9,430 nucleotides of DNA from Spirochaetaceae bacterium (GCA_031256815.1 JAIRPU010000114.1:1-9430), one strand, 5' to 3'. Numbered from the stretch's first letter, positions 1 through 5,442 are shown. The notes: generated by a model not told the origin, from the letters alone. Translations and numbers: made by a program.

Positions 1-213
1 GAAGACGGCAGTGGCAACCGTTGGACTGGAACCGGCGAATACAGCGTAAATGTCCGCATTAATACATCAAGCGGCACACCAGAGGGGGCCGAATTTTATA
101 GATACCGGTTCACTTACAATGATGACGGTATTCATAATGATGTGCGGATTAACATCAATGATGCCGAAACAACACTTGCATGGTCAGACTTTAAATTTGC
201 CTGGAAGTGGTGA
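1..213 (+). CDS. C-terminal fragment of an unrecognised beta-rich protein
   Basis: The first frame is open from the window edge for 70 codons and ends at TGA 211-213. The start lies outside the window. The translated piece is rich in Thr, Asn, Asp, Gly and aromatic residues in alternating patterns (for example GEYSVNVRI, YRYRFTYNDD, VRININD), which suggests beta strands of an extracellular or surface-repeat type protein. It ends abruptly in a Trp/Phe-rich tail, WSDFKFAWKW, which would suit the last strand of a beta domain. I do not recognise the family. The longer-looking ATG frame at 50-280 overlaps it in another frame and ends in poly-Gly encoded by the G run, so I prefer the first frame. 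No signal peptide can be judged because the N-terminus is missing. Confidence 0.5.
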   Translation, partial: EDGSGNRWTGTGEYSVNVRINTSSGTPEGAEFYRYRFTYNDDGIHNDVRININDAETTLAWSDFKFAWKW

Positions 214-250
214 AATAACTCTGTCAGACGCCTGTCATGCGGGTAACGGC

Positions 251-265
251 GGGGGGGGGGGGGGG
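251..265 (+). repeat. Homopolymer tract of 15 G
   Basis: Fifteen consecutive G follow a C at 250, starting 37 bases after the stop codon of the upstream partial gene. A tract this long is prone to slipped-strand length change. It is outside the preferred reading frame, so a length change would not shift that protein. It could act in the 3' region or only mark an unstable spacer. A C6 run at 303-308 could pair with part of it, with AACGG at 245-249 opposite CCGTT at 307-311. Confidence 0.95.
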
Positions 266-282
266 CTGAGGGCTTTCTGAAA

Positions 283-294
283 CCGCGCAAGCGG
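283..294 (+). other. Short GCAA-loop hairpin downstream of the first gene
   Basis: CCGC at 283-286 and GCGG at 291-294 enclose a GCAA tetraloop, which belongs to the stable GNRA class. The stem is only 4 bp. The sequence after it is CTTCTTTG rather than a clean U run, so termination is possible but weakly supported. Confidence 0.3.
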
Positions 295-388
295 CTTCTT
301 TGCCCCCCGTTGAAAAATTTAAGCGGAAGTTCTTAAACAAATGAAGTTATTGAACAAATCTAATATACAAAAGCACCCAAAAATTGAC

Positions 389-417
389 TTGACAAATACA
401 TACAAACCTTGTATGTT
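389..417 (+). promoter_or_regulatory. Promoter of the toxin-antitoxin operon
   Basis: TTGACA at 389-394 matches the -35 consensus exactly and lies 17 bases before TATGTT at 412-417, a 4/6 match to the -10 consensus. Transcription would begin near 424 and give a very short leader. The ribosome-binding site AAGGAG at 424-429 sits 7 bases before the ATG at 437, so the true start may be a few bases earlier. The -10 box falls inside the palindrome at 398-416. Confidence 0.7.
398..416 (+). promoter_or_regulatory. Palindromic operator overlapping the -10 box
   Basis: ACATACAA (398-405) and TTGTATGT (409-416) form a perfect 8-bp inverted repeat with a 3-base centre (ACC). It covers the promoter spacer and most of the -10 element. 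Ribbon-helix-helix antitoxins commonly bind such palindromes and repress their own operon, so this is the likely autoregulatory site. That binding is inferred from position and symmetry. Confidence 0.65.
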
Positions 418-436
418 ATAAGCAAGGAGCATTTAT

Positions 437-685
437 ATGGCGGTTTCAACGGTGAATATCTCTTTTCAAGACGATTTATTGAATCAAATTGACCAAATTG
501 CCCAAAATGAGGCAAGAACCCGATCTGAATTAATCAGAGAGGCGGCAAGAATATATATAGAAAGAAAAAAGAAATGGGAAAGTATTTTTGCTTATGGCGA
601 AAGCCTTGCGTTAAAATATAAATTTACAGAAGAAGATGTAAATGAGGAAATAAAAAGATATAGAAAAGAAAAAAGTAAAAAATGA
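437..685 (+). CDS. Ribbon-helix-helix antitoxin (CopG/Arc type)
   Basis: This 82-residue protein should bind DNA as a dimer and neutralise the PIN toxin encoded next to it. The N-terminal half has the ribbon-helix-helix layout: a strand at about residues 4-10 (STVNISF), a first helix at about 12-24 (DLLNQIDQIAQNE) and, after the turn ARTRSE, a second helix at about 31-43 (LIREAARIYIERK). The C-terminal half is helical and very Lys/Glu-rich, the usual place for toxin binding. AAGGAG 7 bases upstream supports ATG 437. Its stop overlaps the toxin start as ATGA (682-685), which implies translational coupling. The gene is AT-rich and A-biased compared with the - strand block, consistent with acquisition by transfer. 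The exact family is uncertain, but the antitoxin role is well supported by its partner and operator. Confidence 0.85.
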   Translation: MAVSTVNISFQDDLLNQIDQIAQNEARTRSELIREAARIYIERKKKWESIFAYGESLALKYKFTEEDVNEEIKRYRKEKSKK

Positions 686-1083
686 AAATAGTGTTGGATG
701 CCAACGTATTTATATCCTCATTTTTCTGGGGTGGTAATCCAAGAAAAATCTTTGAACGGATTATTGCCGGAACGGATGAATTATTTGTAACAAAAGAAAT
801 ATTGGATGAGATTGAGGATGTTATGGGAAGACCTAAATTTCACACCGATAAAGATAATATACAGTATTATATAAATTCGATAGAAGAAATTGGAAATAAA
901 ATTACAGCAAAGAAACATATTAAAAATGGAAGCAGGGATAAAAGTGATAATAAATATATAGAATGTGGAATAGCTGCTAATGTCGATTATATTATATCCG
1001 GTGATATTCATTTGCTGGAACTAAAGGAATATGACAATATAAAAATTGTAACCGCAAAAAATTATTTGGCAATAGTAAAATAG
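682..1083 (+). CDS. PIN-domain toxin, predicted ribonuclease
   Basis: This 133-residue protein is a single PIN domain of the type annotated as 'putative toxin-antitoxin system toxin component, PIN family' (COG1569/TIGR00305-like, named from memory). PIN toxins are Mg2+-dependent endoribonucleases that cut RNA and stop translation. Candidate metal ligands are visible in the expected order: D6 in VLDANVF, E39 or the nearby acids E43/E45 in the second segment, D86/D89 in RDKSDNKYIECG, and D108 in ISGDIHLL. All four acidic positions are present, so the toxin looks intact. Translation is coupled to the antitoxin through the ATGA overlap. Like its partner it is strongly AT-rich. The target RNA cannot be read from the sequence. 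Confidence 0.88.
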   Translation: MKIVLDANVFISSFFWGGNPRKIFERIIAGTDELFVTKEILDEIEDVMGRPKFHTDKDNIQYYINSIEEIGNKITAKKHIKNGSRDKSDNKYIECGIAANVDYIISGDIHLLELKEYDNIKIVTAKNYLAIVK

Positions 1084-1287
1084 CGCTAAACAGATATCCA
1101 CAAAACAAACATCAAGCGCTTTAGCAATTTCTGGAATAACCTCTTCTTCCGGTGTAAAAAAATCATGCGCGGCCACATGAAGCGCTAAGTTGCGAACATC
1201 TCAACTCCGTAAATCCTCAAAAAACCTTTCTAAAAACCAGTCGTACAGCCTGATAAACTTAACAAACGCTAAGTATTTTTTTTTGAA

Positions 1288-1312
1288 TTTTTTGCCTGTT
1301 TTTGGCAAAAAA
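1288..1312. repeat. Inverted repeat with T6/A6 ends
   Basis: TTTTTTGCC (1288-1296) and GGCAAAAAA (1304-1312) are perfect 9-base complements around a 7-base loop. Only three pairs are G-C and no T run follows the stem on either strand, so it is not a standard intrinsic terminator. It sits just upstream of the TTGAC box and the G13 tract. Confidence 0.55.
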
Positions 1313-1320
1313 CAGTTGAC

Positions 1321-1333
1321 GGGGGGGGGGGGG
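1321..1333 (+). repeat. Homopolymer tract of 13 G upstream of the radical SAM gene
   Basis: Thirteen G immediately follow TTGAC (1316-1320), which could be a -35 box. The tract would therefore lie between -35 and -10 elements of a + strand promoter, where length change alters spacing. The nearest -10-like sequences, CATTTG at 1334-1339 and TTATAC at 1361-1366, are not at ideal spacing in this version. The tract is about 110 bases before the radical SAM start. An in-frame stop at 1403-1405 excludes it from that coding frame. It is a candidate phase-variation site acting on transcription. Confidence 0.9.
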
Positions 1334-1441
1334 CATTTGTTTCCAAAAACGCAGCTTTATTTATACGGAGTTGCACGCCATTTTTCCTGAGTTTTCTGGA
1401 AATAATGGCAAAGGCGGCCAAATGCCGCTGCAAAAAACTTT

Positions 1442-2338
1442 ATGGCATTTTCTAATATTTTTATCAGCCATTGCAAGGCGTTTATCAAAAGGTTTTTTCC
1501 AGACAGCGTAAAAAGACGCATGATTCTTAATTATATGCGTAAACAAGCCGTCGGAAGACGGAAGGTAAAAACTGCATTGGGTTTTGAAGTCAGCGTCTGC
1601 GACCACTGCAACTTAAATTGCGTAAGCTGCGAGCATTTTTCCCCGATAGCGGATGAAACCTTTCTTGATATAGAACAATATGAAAAAGACTGCAAACGCC
1701 TTTCGGAATTATTCGGAGGCGAAATAGCATGGCTGCATTTAATGGGAGGCGAACCGCTGCTGCACCCCAGACTGATTGAAATACTTGAAATATCAAGAAG
1801 ATATTTTAAGTCAGGTTCCATTGAACTTGTAAGTAATGGTATTTTATTATTAAAACAAAGCGATTTGTTTTGGGAAACCTGCCGCAAAAATGACATTACA
1901 GTTGCCGTAACACAGTATCCAATAAAATTGGATCATAAATTGATAGAAAGAAAAGCGGTTGAAACAGGAATAAGGTTCAGATATTATTTTATCGGACATA
2001 AAACAATGCACAAAAAACCGTTGGATATAAACGGCAGGCAAAATATTGCAGAGAATTTATCGTTATGCCATAAGTTTAATACCTGCGTTCAGCTGGTTAG
2101 CGGCAAATTATATACATGCATAGAAATGGCTTATATAAAATATTTCAACAAATACTATAATCAAAATCTTGTTGTAGACGAAAACGATAGTATAGATATT
2201 TACAAGGCAAAAACAAAGCATGAAATATTGGAAAAATTGGCAAAACCGGTATCCTTTTGTAAATACTGCGACATAAAAAATACAGATTTTGGTATAGAAT
2301 GGCGCGTATCAAAAAAGGAAATAAGCGAATGGACATAG
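1442..2338 (+). CDS. Radical SAM protein with extra C-terminal cysteines
   Basis: This 298-residue protein carries the radical SAM cluster motif CX3CX2C as C56, C60 and C63 in CDHCNLNCVSC. A GGEP motif, which contacts S-adenosylmethionine, follows at residues 102-105 (HLMGGEPLLHP). Such enzymes use a [4Fe-4S] cluster to cut SAM and start radical chemistry. Further cysteines (C209, C215, C226, C273, C276, the last two as FCKYC) could bind an auxiliary cluster as in SPASM or twitch domains. The CxxC-HFSPIA surroundings resemble radical SAM proteins found near surface-glycan or glycosyltransferase genes, but no such neighbour or peptide substrate is visible here, so the reaction is unknown. ATG 1442 lacks a Shine-Dalgarno site. 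A later start at M27 (1520) would still keep every motif. The gene is AT-rich and stands alone between two dissimilar blocks, suggesting acquisition. Confidence 0.82.
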   Translation: MAFSNIFISHCKAFIKRFFPDSVKRRMILNYMRKQAVGRRKVKTALGFEVSVCDHCNLNCVSCEHFSPIADETFLDIEQYEKDCKRLSELFGGEIAWLHLMGGEPLLHPRLIEILEISRRYFKSGSIELVSNGILLLKQSDLFWETCRKNDITVAVTQYPIKLDHKLIERKAVETGIRFRYYFIGHKTMHKKPLDINGRQNIAENLSLCHKFNTCVQLVSGKLYTCIEMAYIKYFNKYYNQNLVVDENDSIDIYKAKTKHEILEKLAKPVSFCKYCDIKNTDFGIEWRVSKKEISEWT

Positions 2339-2370
2339 CATAATGTAATTGTCCATTACTTTATTATTTA
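2328..2370 (+). terminator. Candidate terminator between convergent genes
   Basis: AATGGACA (2328-2335) and TGTCCATT (2350-2357) form an 8-bp stem with a 14-base loop that includes the radical SAM stop codon. ACTTTATTATTT follows, a T-rich but interrupted tail. The position, between a + strand and a - strand gene that converge, suits a shared terminator. The stem is weak, with 3 G-C pairs. Confidence 0.35.
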
Positions 2371-2385
2371 AGAAAATTGTTTAAC

Positions 2386-2697
2386 TTATTCGCCAATAAA
2401 AGCTGTTATTCCGGATTTACCAAGCAGGCCGTTCTTTTGTTTAACAAGGCTTCCGTTTTTGTAAAGCGCAATGGCAGGCAAAGATTGAACTCCATGCTTT
2501 TCGCTTAACTGCGGGCTGGCTTCTACATCAACATAAAAAAAACGAATTTTATTTTCGTTATCAACGGCAAGTTCTTCAATATAACGCTTCATTATACGGC
2601 ATTTTGAACACCAGTCTGCGCCGAATTGCAAAACTACCGGAATGTTTGAATTAAGAACTTCCTTTTCAAATTGAGATTCATTTAAAGCTGCTATCAT
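2386..2697 (-). CDS. Thioredoxin-like protein with WCSKC active site
   Basis: This is a 103-residue single thioredoxin fold, the usual length for small cytoplasmic thioredoxins. The redox centre reads WCSKC (C30, C33) instead of the canonical WCGPC. The cis-proline is P74 in SLPAIALYKNG, and the strand VVLQFGADWC and the motif YVDVEASPQLSEKHGV match the family. No signal peptide is seen. It begins 7 bases after the stop of the MoeB-like gene and is last in the sulfur cluster, so it probably reduces a disulfide or persulfide intermediate of that pathway, or the activating enzyme itself. That role is inferred. The Ser-Lys between the cysteines removes the Pro that sets the thioredoxin potential, so its redox properties may differ from housekeeping thioredoxin. 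No good Shine-Dalgarno site is visible, so translational coupling is likely. Confidence 0.88.
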   Translation of the reverse strand: MIAALNESQFEKEVLNSNIPVVLQFGADWCSKCRIMKRYIEELAVDNENKIRFFYVDVEASPQLSEKHGVQSLPAIALYKNGSLVKQKNGLLGKSGITAFIGE

Positions 2698-2704
2698 AAC
2701 ACGC

Positions 2705-3544
2705 TCATTTTTTTAGGGAACAAAACTCTTCGTAATCTATTGGTTCGGTAATAGATGGATTTGCGCCGCAAACCGGGCAGGAAGCATCTTTTTGAATCAC
2801 AAGTTCACGGAATTTCATTCGCCATGCGTCAACAAGCAGCAGCCTGCCTATAAGGCTTCCGCTGCTGCCAACAATAAGCTTTATTACTTCGTTTGCCTGC
2901 AAACAGCCAACGATACCAGGCAGCACGCCAAGCACGCCGCCTTCCGAACAGGAAGGCACAAGTCCGGGCGGCGGCGGGGTTGGGTATAAACAACGGTAGC
3001 AAGGCCCGTGCTTTGCGTAAAACACCGATACCTGGCCTTCAAACTGAAAAATCGAGCCATAAACATTGGGAATTCCAAGAAAAACGCAAACATCATTTAC
3101 AAGATAGCGTGTTGCATAATTATCGGTACCGTCTACAACAACATCATAATTACCGATTATCGCTTTTGCGTTTTCTGCACTCAATTTATCATCATAGATT
3201 ATAACGTTTAATGACGGATTTATCCCAAGAACACGATCCCTGGCGGATTCAACCTTTGGCCGTCCAATGTCGGCAGTACTGTGAATTACCTGCCGCTGTA
3301 AGTTTGATTCTTCAACAACATCATAATCGATTAGGCCAAGCGTCCCTGTACCCGCCGCAGCCAAATATAAAGCCAGGGGCGCGCCCAGACCGCCTGTGCC
3401 AACGATTAGAACACGCGCATCTTTAAGCCTTTTTTGTCCGCGCACGCCAATTTCAGGCAGCAAAATATGGCGGCTGTAACGTTTTACATCATCATCGGAA
3501 AGCGTCCTGAGCGGACGCTCATTTAAAATACTTTCCAGTTTCAT
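2705..3544 (-). CDS. moeB: MoeB/ThiF-type activating enzyme for the sulfur carrier
   Basis: This 279-residue E1-like enzyme adenylates the C-terminal glycine of a ubiquitin-fold sulfur carrier, here most likely the CysO-like protein encoded just upstream. Numbered from ATG 3544, the nucleotide loop GTGGLG is at 49-54, the ATP/Mg site includes D73, D75, N81 and R84 (DYD...NLQRQ), and the catalytic Asp is probably D141 in DGTDNYATRY. Zinc is held by C182/C185 (CYRC) and C256/C259 (CPVC). The candidate catalytic cysteine is C199 in PSCSEGGVLG. No rhodanese domain is fused, unlike longer MoeZ-type enzymes, so sulfur must come from another protein. A TTG at 3547 is a possible start. AAAGGAG at 3550-3556 is 5 bases from ATG 3544 but only 2 from the TTG, so ATG is preferred. 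MoeB and ThiF cannot be separated by sequence alone. The neighbours argue for cysteine synthesis. Confidence 0.9.
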   Translation of the reverse strand: MKLESILNERPLRTLSDDDVKRYSRHILLPEIGVRGQKRLKDARVLIVGTGGLGAPLALYLAAAGTGTLGLIDYDVVEESNLQRQVIHSTADIGRPKVESARDRVLGINPSLNVIIYDDKLSAENAKAIIGNYDVVVDGTDNYATRYLVNDVCVFLGIPNVYGSIFQFEGQVSVFYAKHGPCYRCLYPTPPPPGLVPSCSEGGVLGVLPGIVGCLQANEVIKLIVGSSGSLIGRLLLVDAWRMKFRELVIQKDASCPVCGANPSITEPIDYEEFCSLKK

Positions 3545-3582
3545 CAAAACTCCTTTAAATACTCCTTAATAAAAAAAGGTTG

Positions 3583-3855
3583 TCACCCGCCGGCTATAGC
3601 GGGAACCAGCATTAGCTCGCTGCCATCCTGCAGCTCTGTAGCGATACCTTTAAGAGTTTTTATATTCGCTTCGCCAACATATACATTGATGAATGAACGC
3701 AGCTCGCCGTTTTCAAAAATATGCGTAGCAAGATCCGGATATTCTGCCGCGAGCGCATCAAGCGCTTCTTTTACTGTTGCGGCATTTACCGCAACCTCCG
3801 CTTTGCGTCCGGTAAAATTCCGTAACGCTGTGGGAATCATGATGCTTATTGCCAT
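3583..3855 (-). CDS. cysO: CysO-like ubiquitin-fold sulfur carrier (ThiS/MoaD family)
   Basis: This 90-residue beta-grasp protein ends in AIAGG. The terminal Gly-Gly (G89, G90) is the site where an activating enzyme forms an acyl-adenylate and then a thiocarboxylate. The body (RSFINVYVGEANIKTLKGIATEL followed by QDGSELMLVPAIAGG) has the late-strand pattern typical of CysO and MoaD proteins. No thiazole (thiG) or molybdopterin (moaE) gene is nearby, but a JAMM protease and a cysteine synthase are, so CysO is the best call within the ThiS/MoaD family. Its start overlaps the end of the mec gene by 10 bases. A strong AAGGAGGAGG precedes ATG 3855, as expected for a stoichiometric carrier. The gap to the MoeB-like gene is 38 bases. 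Confidence 0.88.
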   Translation of the reverse strand: MAISIMIPTALRNFTGRKAEVAVNAATVKEALDALAAEYPDLATHIFENGELRSFINVYVGEANIKTLKGIATELQDGSELMLVPAIAGG

Positions 3856-4298
3856 GTTTCCTCCTCCTTAACAAATTCTTCAAAAAAACTATTACGGTCT
3901 GGCGAAAGCTGCCAGGAACGAAAATCCTGCGCGTGTTTTTTTATAACGCTGACAATAACATAAGAATAAAACGGCAGCGCGTGTATGCGGTCGTAATCTG
4001 AAGGACGCGCATTATGGTCAGGATGTGAATGATAAAATCCCAGCACGGCAATTCCGCGCCGCAGCGCGCTTCGTTCGGCGCATAAAAGCGTATCGCTTTC
4101 TATTCTAAAACGGTGATAACGCTCTTCCGATTCAAAGGTGTTTACAACTGTTTGTAATGAATGAACGCGCCGGACTTCTTCCGCTCCCGCAATTCCATCT
4201 TCAATACTGCCAAAAATAATACCGCAACATTCATTCGGATAAACAGATTCCGCTTCAAATTCAATTTGTTTTTTTAGAATTAGAGGAATCGTTATCAT
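3846..4298 (-). CDS. mec: Mec-type JAMM metalloprotease (CysO-cysteine hydrolase)
   Basis: This 150-residue JAB1/MPN+ protease shows the full zinc motif EXnHXHX10D. E23 is in PNECCG, H90 and H92 are in HSHP, and S100-D101 lie exactly six residues after that proline. In Mycobacterium tuberculosis the related Mec releases cysteine from the C-terminus of CysO after CysM has added it. Placement between cysM and cysO supports the same role. The frame stays open upstream to an ATG at 4409, but that extension overlaps cysM by over 100 bases and is Cys/Arg-rich. The ATG at 4298 overlaps the cysM stop as ATGA and has GGGAGG 4 bases before it, so I place the start there. The length matches other single-domain Mec proteins. 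No signal or membrane segment is seen. Confidence 0.9.
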   Translation of the reverse strand: MITIPLILKKQIEFEAESVYPNECCGIIFGSIEDGIAGAEEVRRVHSLQTVVNTFESEERYHRFRIESDTLLCAERSALRRGIAVLGFYHSHPDHNARPSDYDRIHALPFYSYVIVSVIKKHAQDFRSWQLSPDRNSFFEEFVKEEETWQ

Positions 4299-5206
4299 AC
4301 AGCCTCCCAAAAATCTTCGCTTAAATAACGGCTGCCGGAATCGCACAAAACAGTTACCACACACGCCGGCGCAGAAAGCTCCGCACAAAGCCTTCGGGCT
4401 GCGGCGCAATTTGCTCCGGCGCTTATTCCGGCAAATACGCCTTCGCTAATGGCAAGTTCCCGCGCCGCACGGTACGATTCTTCGGTATTAACTTCGATTG
4501 TAGAGTCGGCAACATTTTTGTCGAAAATTGCCACAGGCAGGGCGCTTGCAAGATGTTTTGTGCCTTCTATGCCATGAAAAGGTGAATCCGGCTGTACCAG
4601 CAGGCATTTTATTTTTGGATTAAGCTCCTTTAAGCGCCGCGAAGTGCCAATAAAAGTGCCGGATGTGCCGGCAATGGCAACAAAATGGGTGATTTTTCCG
4701 TCAGTTTGCTGCCAAATTTCGGCCGCCGTATTCAAATAATGCGCCCTCCAGTTTTCGGCGTTGCTATACTGGTCACTGTAAAAATAACGTTCTTTATTGC
4801 TTTCAACTTCTGCCCGAACCGCAAGATATGCCCCGTCGGAGCCTTCCAGCGGGTTTGTTTCAACAATTTCTGCGCCAAGGATACGCAACATTCGTTTGCG
4901 TTCGCTGTTTGCGTTTGCCGGCAAAAAGATTTTTACCGGAAAGCCCAGCGCCGCGCCTGCCATTGCATAACCAATTCCTGTGTTGCCGCTGGATGAATCA
5001 ACAAGTGTTTTACCATGCCGCAAAAGGCCCGAAGCAAGCGCCGCCTTGACTATGCCGCGAACAGCGCGGTCTTTTACAGACCCGGAAGGATTAAGAAACT
5101 CTGCTTTGGCAAATAAAGAAACTTCTTCGCGAATATTACCGGAAAGCGCGGCAAAACGAGACAGGGCGATTAGCGGTGTATTACCAACTAAATCGAGGAT
5201 GCTCAC
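4295..5206 (-). CDS. cysM: PLP-dependent cysteine synthase, CysM-like
   Basis: This 303-residue fold-type II PLP enzyme should make the C-S bond of cysteine from an activated serine and a sulfur donor. The PLP lysine is K45 in NPSGSVKDRA. The Asn loop SSSGNTG is at 71-77, the phosphate-binding loop GTSGT is at 180-184, and the pyridine-nitrogen region is LCDSGSRYLS near 287-296. In this cluster the donor is probably CysO thiocarboxylate rather than free sulfide. Whether the serine is O-acetyl or O-phospho cannot be read safely, and no cysE is present in the window. The start is GTG 5206, overlapping the stop of the TusA-like gene as GTGA, with AGGCGG about 6 bases upstream. Length and motifs are complete. 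CysK-type sulfhydrylase is the alternative name; the mec/cysO context favours CysM. Confidence 0.9.
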   Translation of the reverse strand: MSILDLVGNTPLIALSRFAALSGNIREEVSLFAKAEFLNPSGSVKDRAVRGIVKAALASGLLRHGKTLVDSSSGNTGIGYAMAGAALGFPVKIFLPANANSERKRMLRILGAEIVETNPLEGSDGAYLAVRAEVESNKERYFYSDQYSNAENWRAHYLNTAAEIWQQTDGKITHFVAIAGTSGTFIGTSRRLKELNPKIKCLLVQPDSPFHGIEGTKHLASALPVAIFDKNVADSTIEVNTEESYRAARELAISEGVFAGISAGANCAAARRLCAELSAPACVVTVLCDSGSRYLSEDFWEAV

Positions 5207-5433
5207 AAAAATCCGCCTTTAACGACAGTCAGTTTCCATGTGCCATCGCCGTTATTTTCGATTCCTGTTACTTTATGACCTTCGTTTTTAAGACTTCGCG
5301 GCACATTTTGAACAGGCTCGCCGTCATTTAATTTGATAACAAGCGTTTCTCCATCTTCGATACCGTCAATGGCCACCTTTACTTTTACAAAAGTTACAGG
5401 ACAAACAACGTCTGTAATATCGATTTCGTTCAT
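5203..5433 (-). CDS. TusA-like sulfur carrier/transferase (CPxT variant)
   Basis: This is a 76-residue TusA-family protein. The active cysteine is C11 in VVCPVTFVKVK, and LNDGEPVQNVPRSLKNEGH (about 35-53) is the second conserved block. TusA proteins carry a persulfide on this cysteine and pass it between partners. The usual CPxP is CPVT here. From memory, a CPxTFVK subfamily with the same NDGEP...NVPRS block is common beside CysO/Mec-type clusters, so the change marks a subfamily rather than damage. It probably delivers sulfur to activated CysO, the step a rhodanese domain would do in MoeZ; that is inference. The Shine-Dalgarno site is poor (AGGA ends 1 base before ATG). The gene lies 51 bases after the HAD gene and overlaps cysM as GTGA. 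Confidence 0.85.
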   Translation of the reverse strand: MNEIDITDVVCPVTFVKVKVAIDGIEDGETLVIKLNDGEPVQNVPRSLKNEGHKVTGIENNGDGTWKLTVVKGGFL

Positions 5434-5442
5434 ATCCTAGTA

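Larger units (their letters stand above)
1021..1356 (-). pseudogene. Possible remnant of a decayed reverse-strand gene
   Basis: One reverse frame is open from 1356 down to a single in-frame TGA at 1201-1203, then open again to TAG at 1021-1023 inside the PIN gene. The predicted text is protein-like on both sides of the stop: FIRLYDWFLERFFEDLRS before it, and NLALHVAAHDFFTPEEEV with EIAKALDVCFVD after it. There is no convincing start, the frame crosses the G13/C13 tract, and it ends in antisense of the toxin. This is compatible with a gene end that lost its stop or was truncated when the toxin-antitoxin pair arrived. Chance is a real alternative in 336 bases, and I do not recognise a family. 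Confidence 0.2.

Noticed and set aside
50..280. 76-codon frame ending in poly-Gly
   Set aside because: It overlaps a more protein-like frame open from the window edge, and its poly-Gly comes only from the G15 tract.
1082..1186. Three AGCGCT sites (1082, 1115, 1181) as an operator array
   Set aside because: Spacing is irregular, the flanks differ, and a 6-base palindrome recurs easily by chance.
1288..1312. Inverted repeat as terminator of the toxin-antitoxin operon
   Set aside because: No T run follows the stem, only three G-C pairs, and it lies over 200 bases after the toxin stop.
1190..1390. 66-codon frame through the G13 tract as a small gene or precursor peptide
   Set aside because: It has no ribosome-binding site, its composition follows T and G homopolymers, and no leader/core pattern is visible.
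3545..3547. TTG start for the MoeB-like gene
   Set aside because: The Shine-Dalgarno site is only 2 bases away; the next codon, ATG 3544, has 5-base spacing.
3583..3855. ThiS or MoaD as the name for the Gly-Gly carrier
   Set aside because: No thiG, thiH, moaE or moaA is nearby, while the JAMM protease and cysteine synthase are immediate neighbours. It cannot be fully excluded.
4299..4409. N-terminal extension of the Mec frame to an ATG at 4409
   Set aside because: It overlaps cysM by over 100 bases and adds a Cys/Arg-rich segment unlike the family. ATG 4298 has GGGAGG and an ATGA junction.
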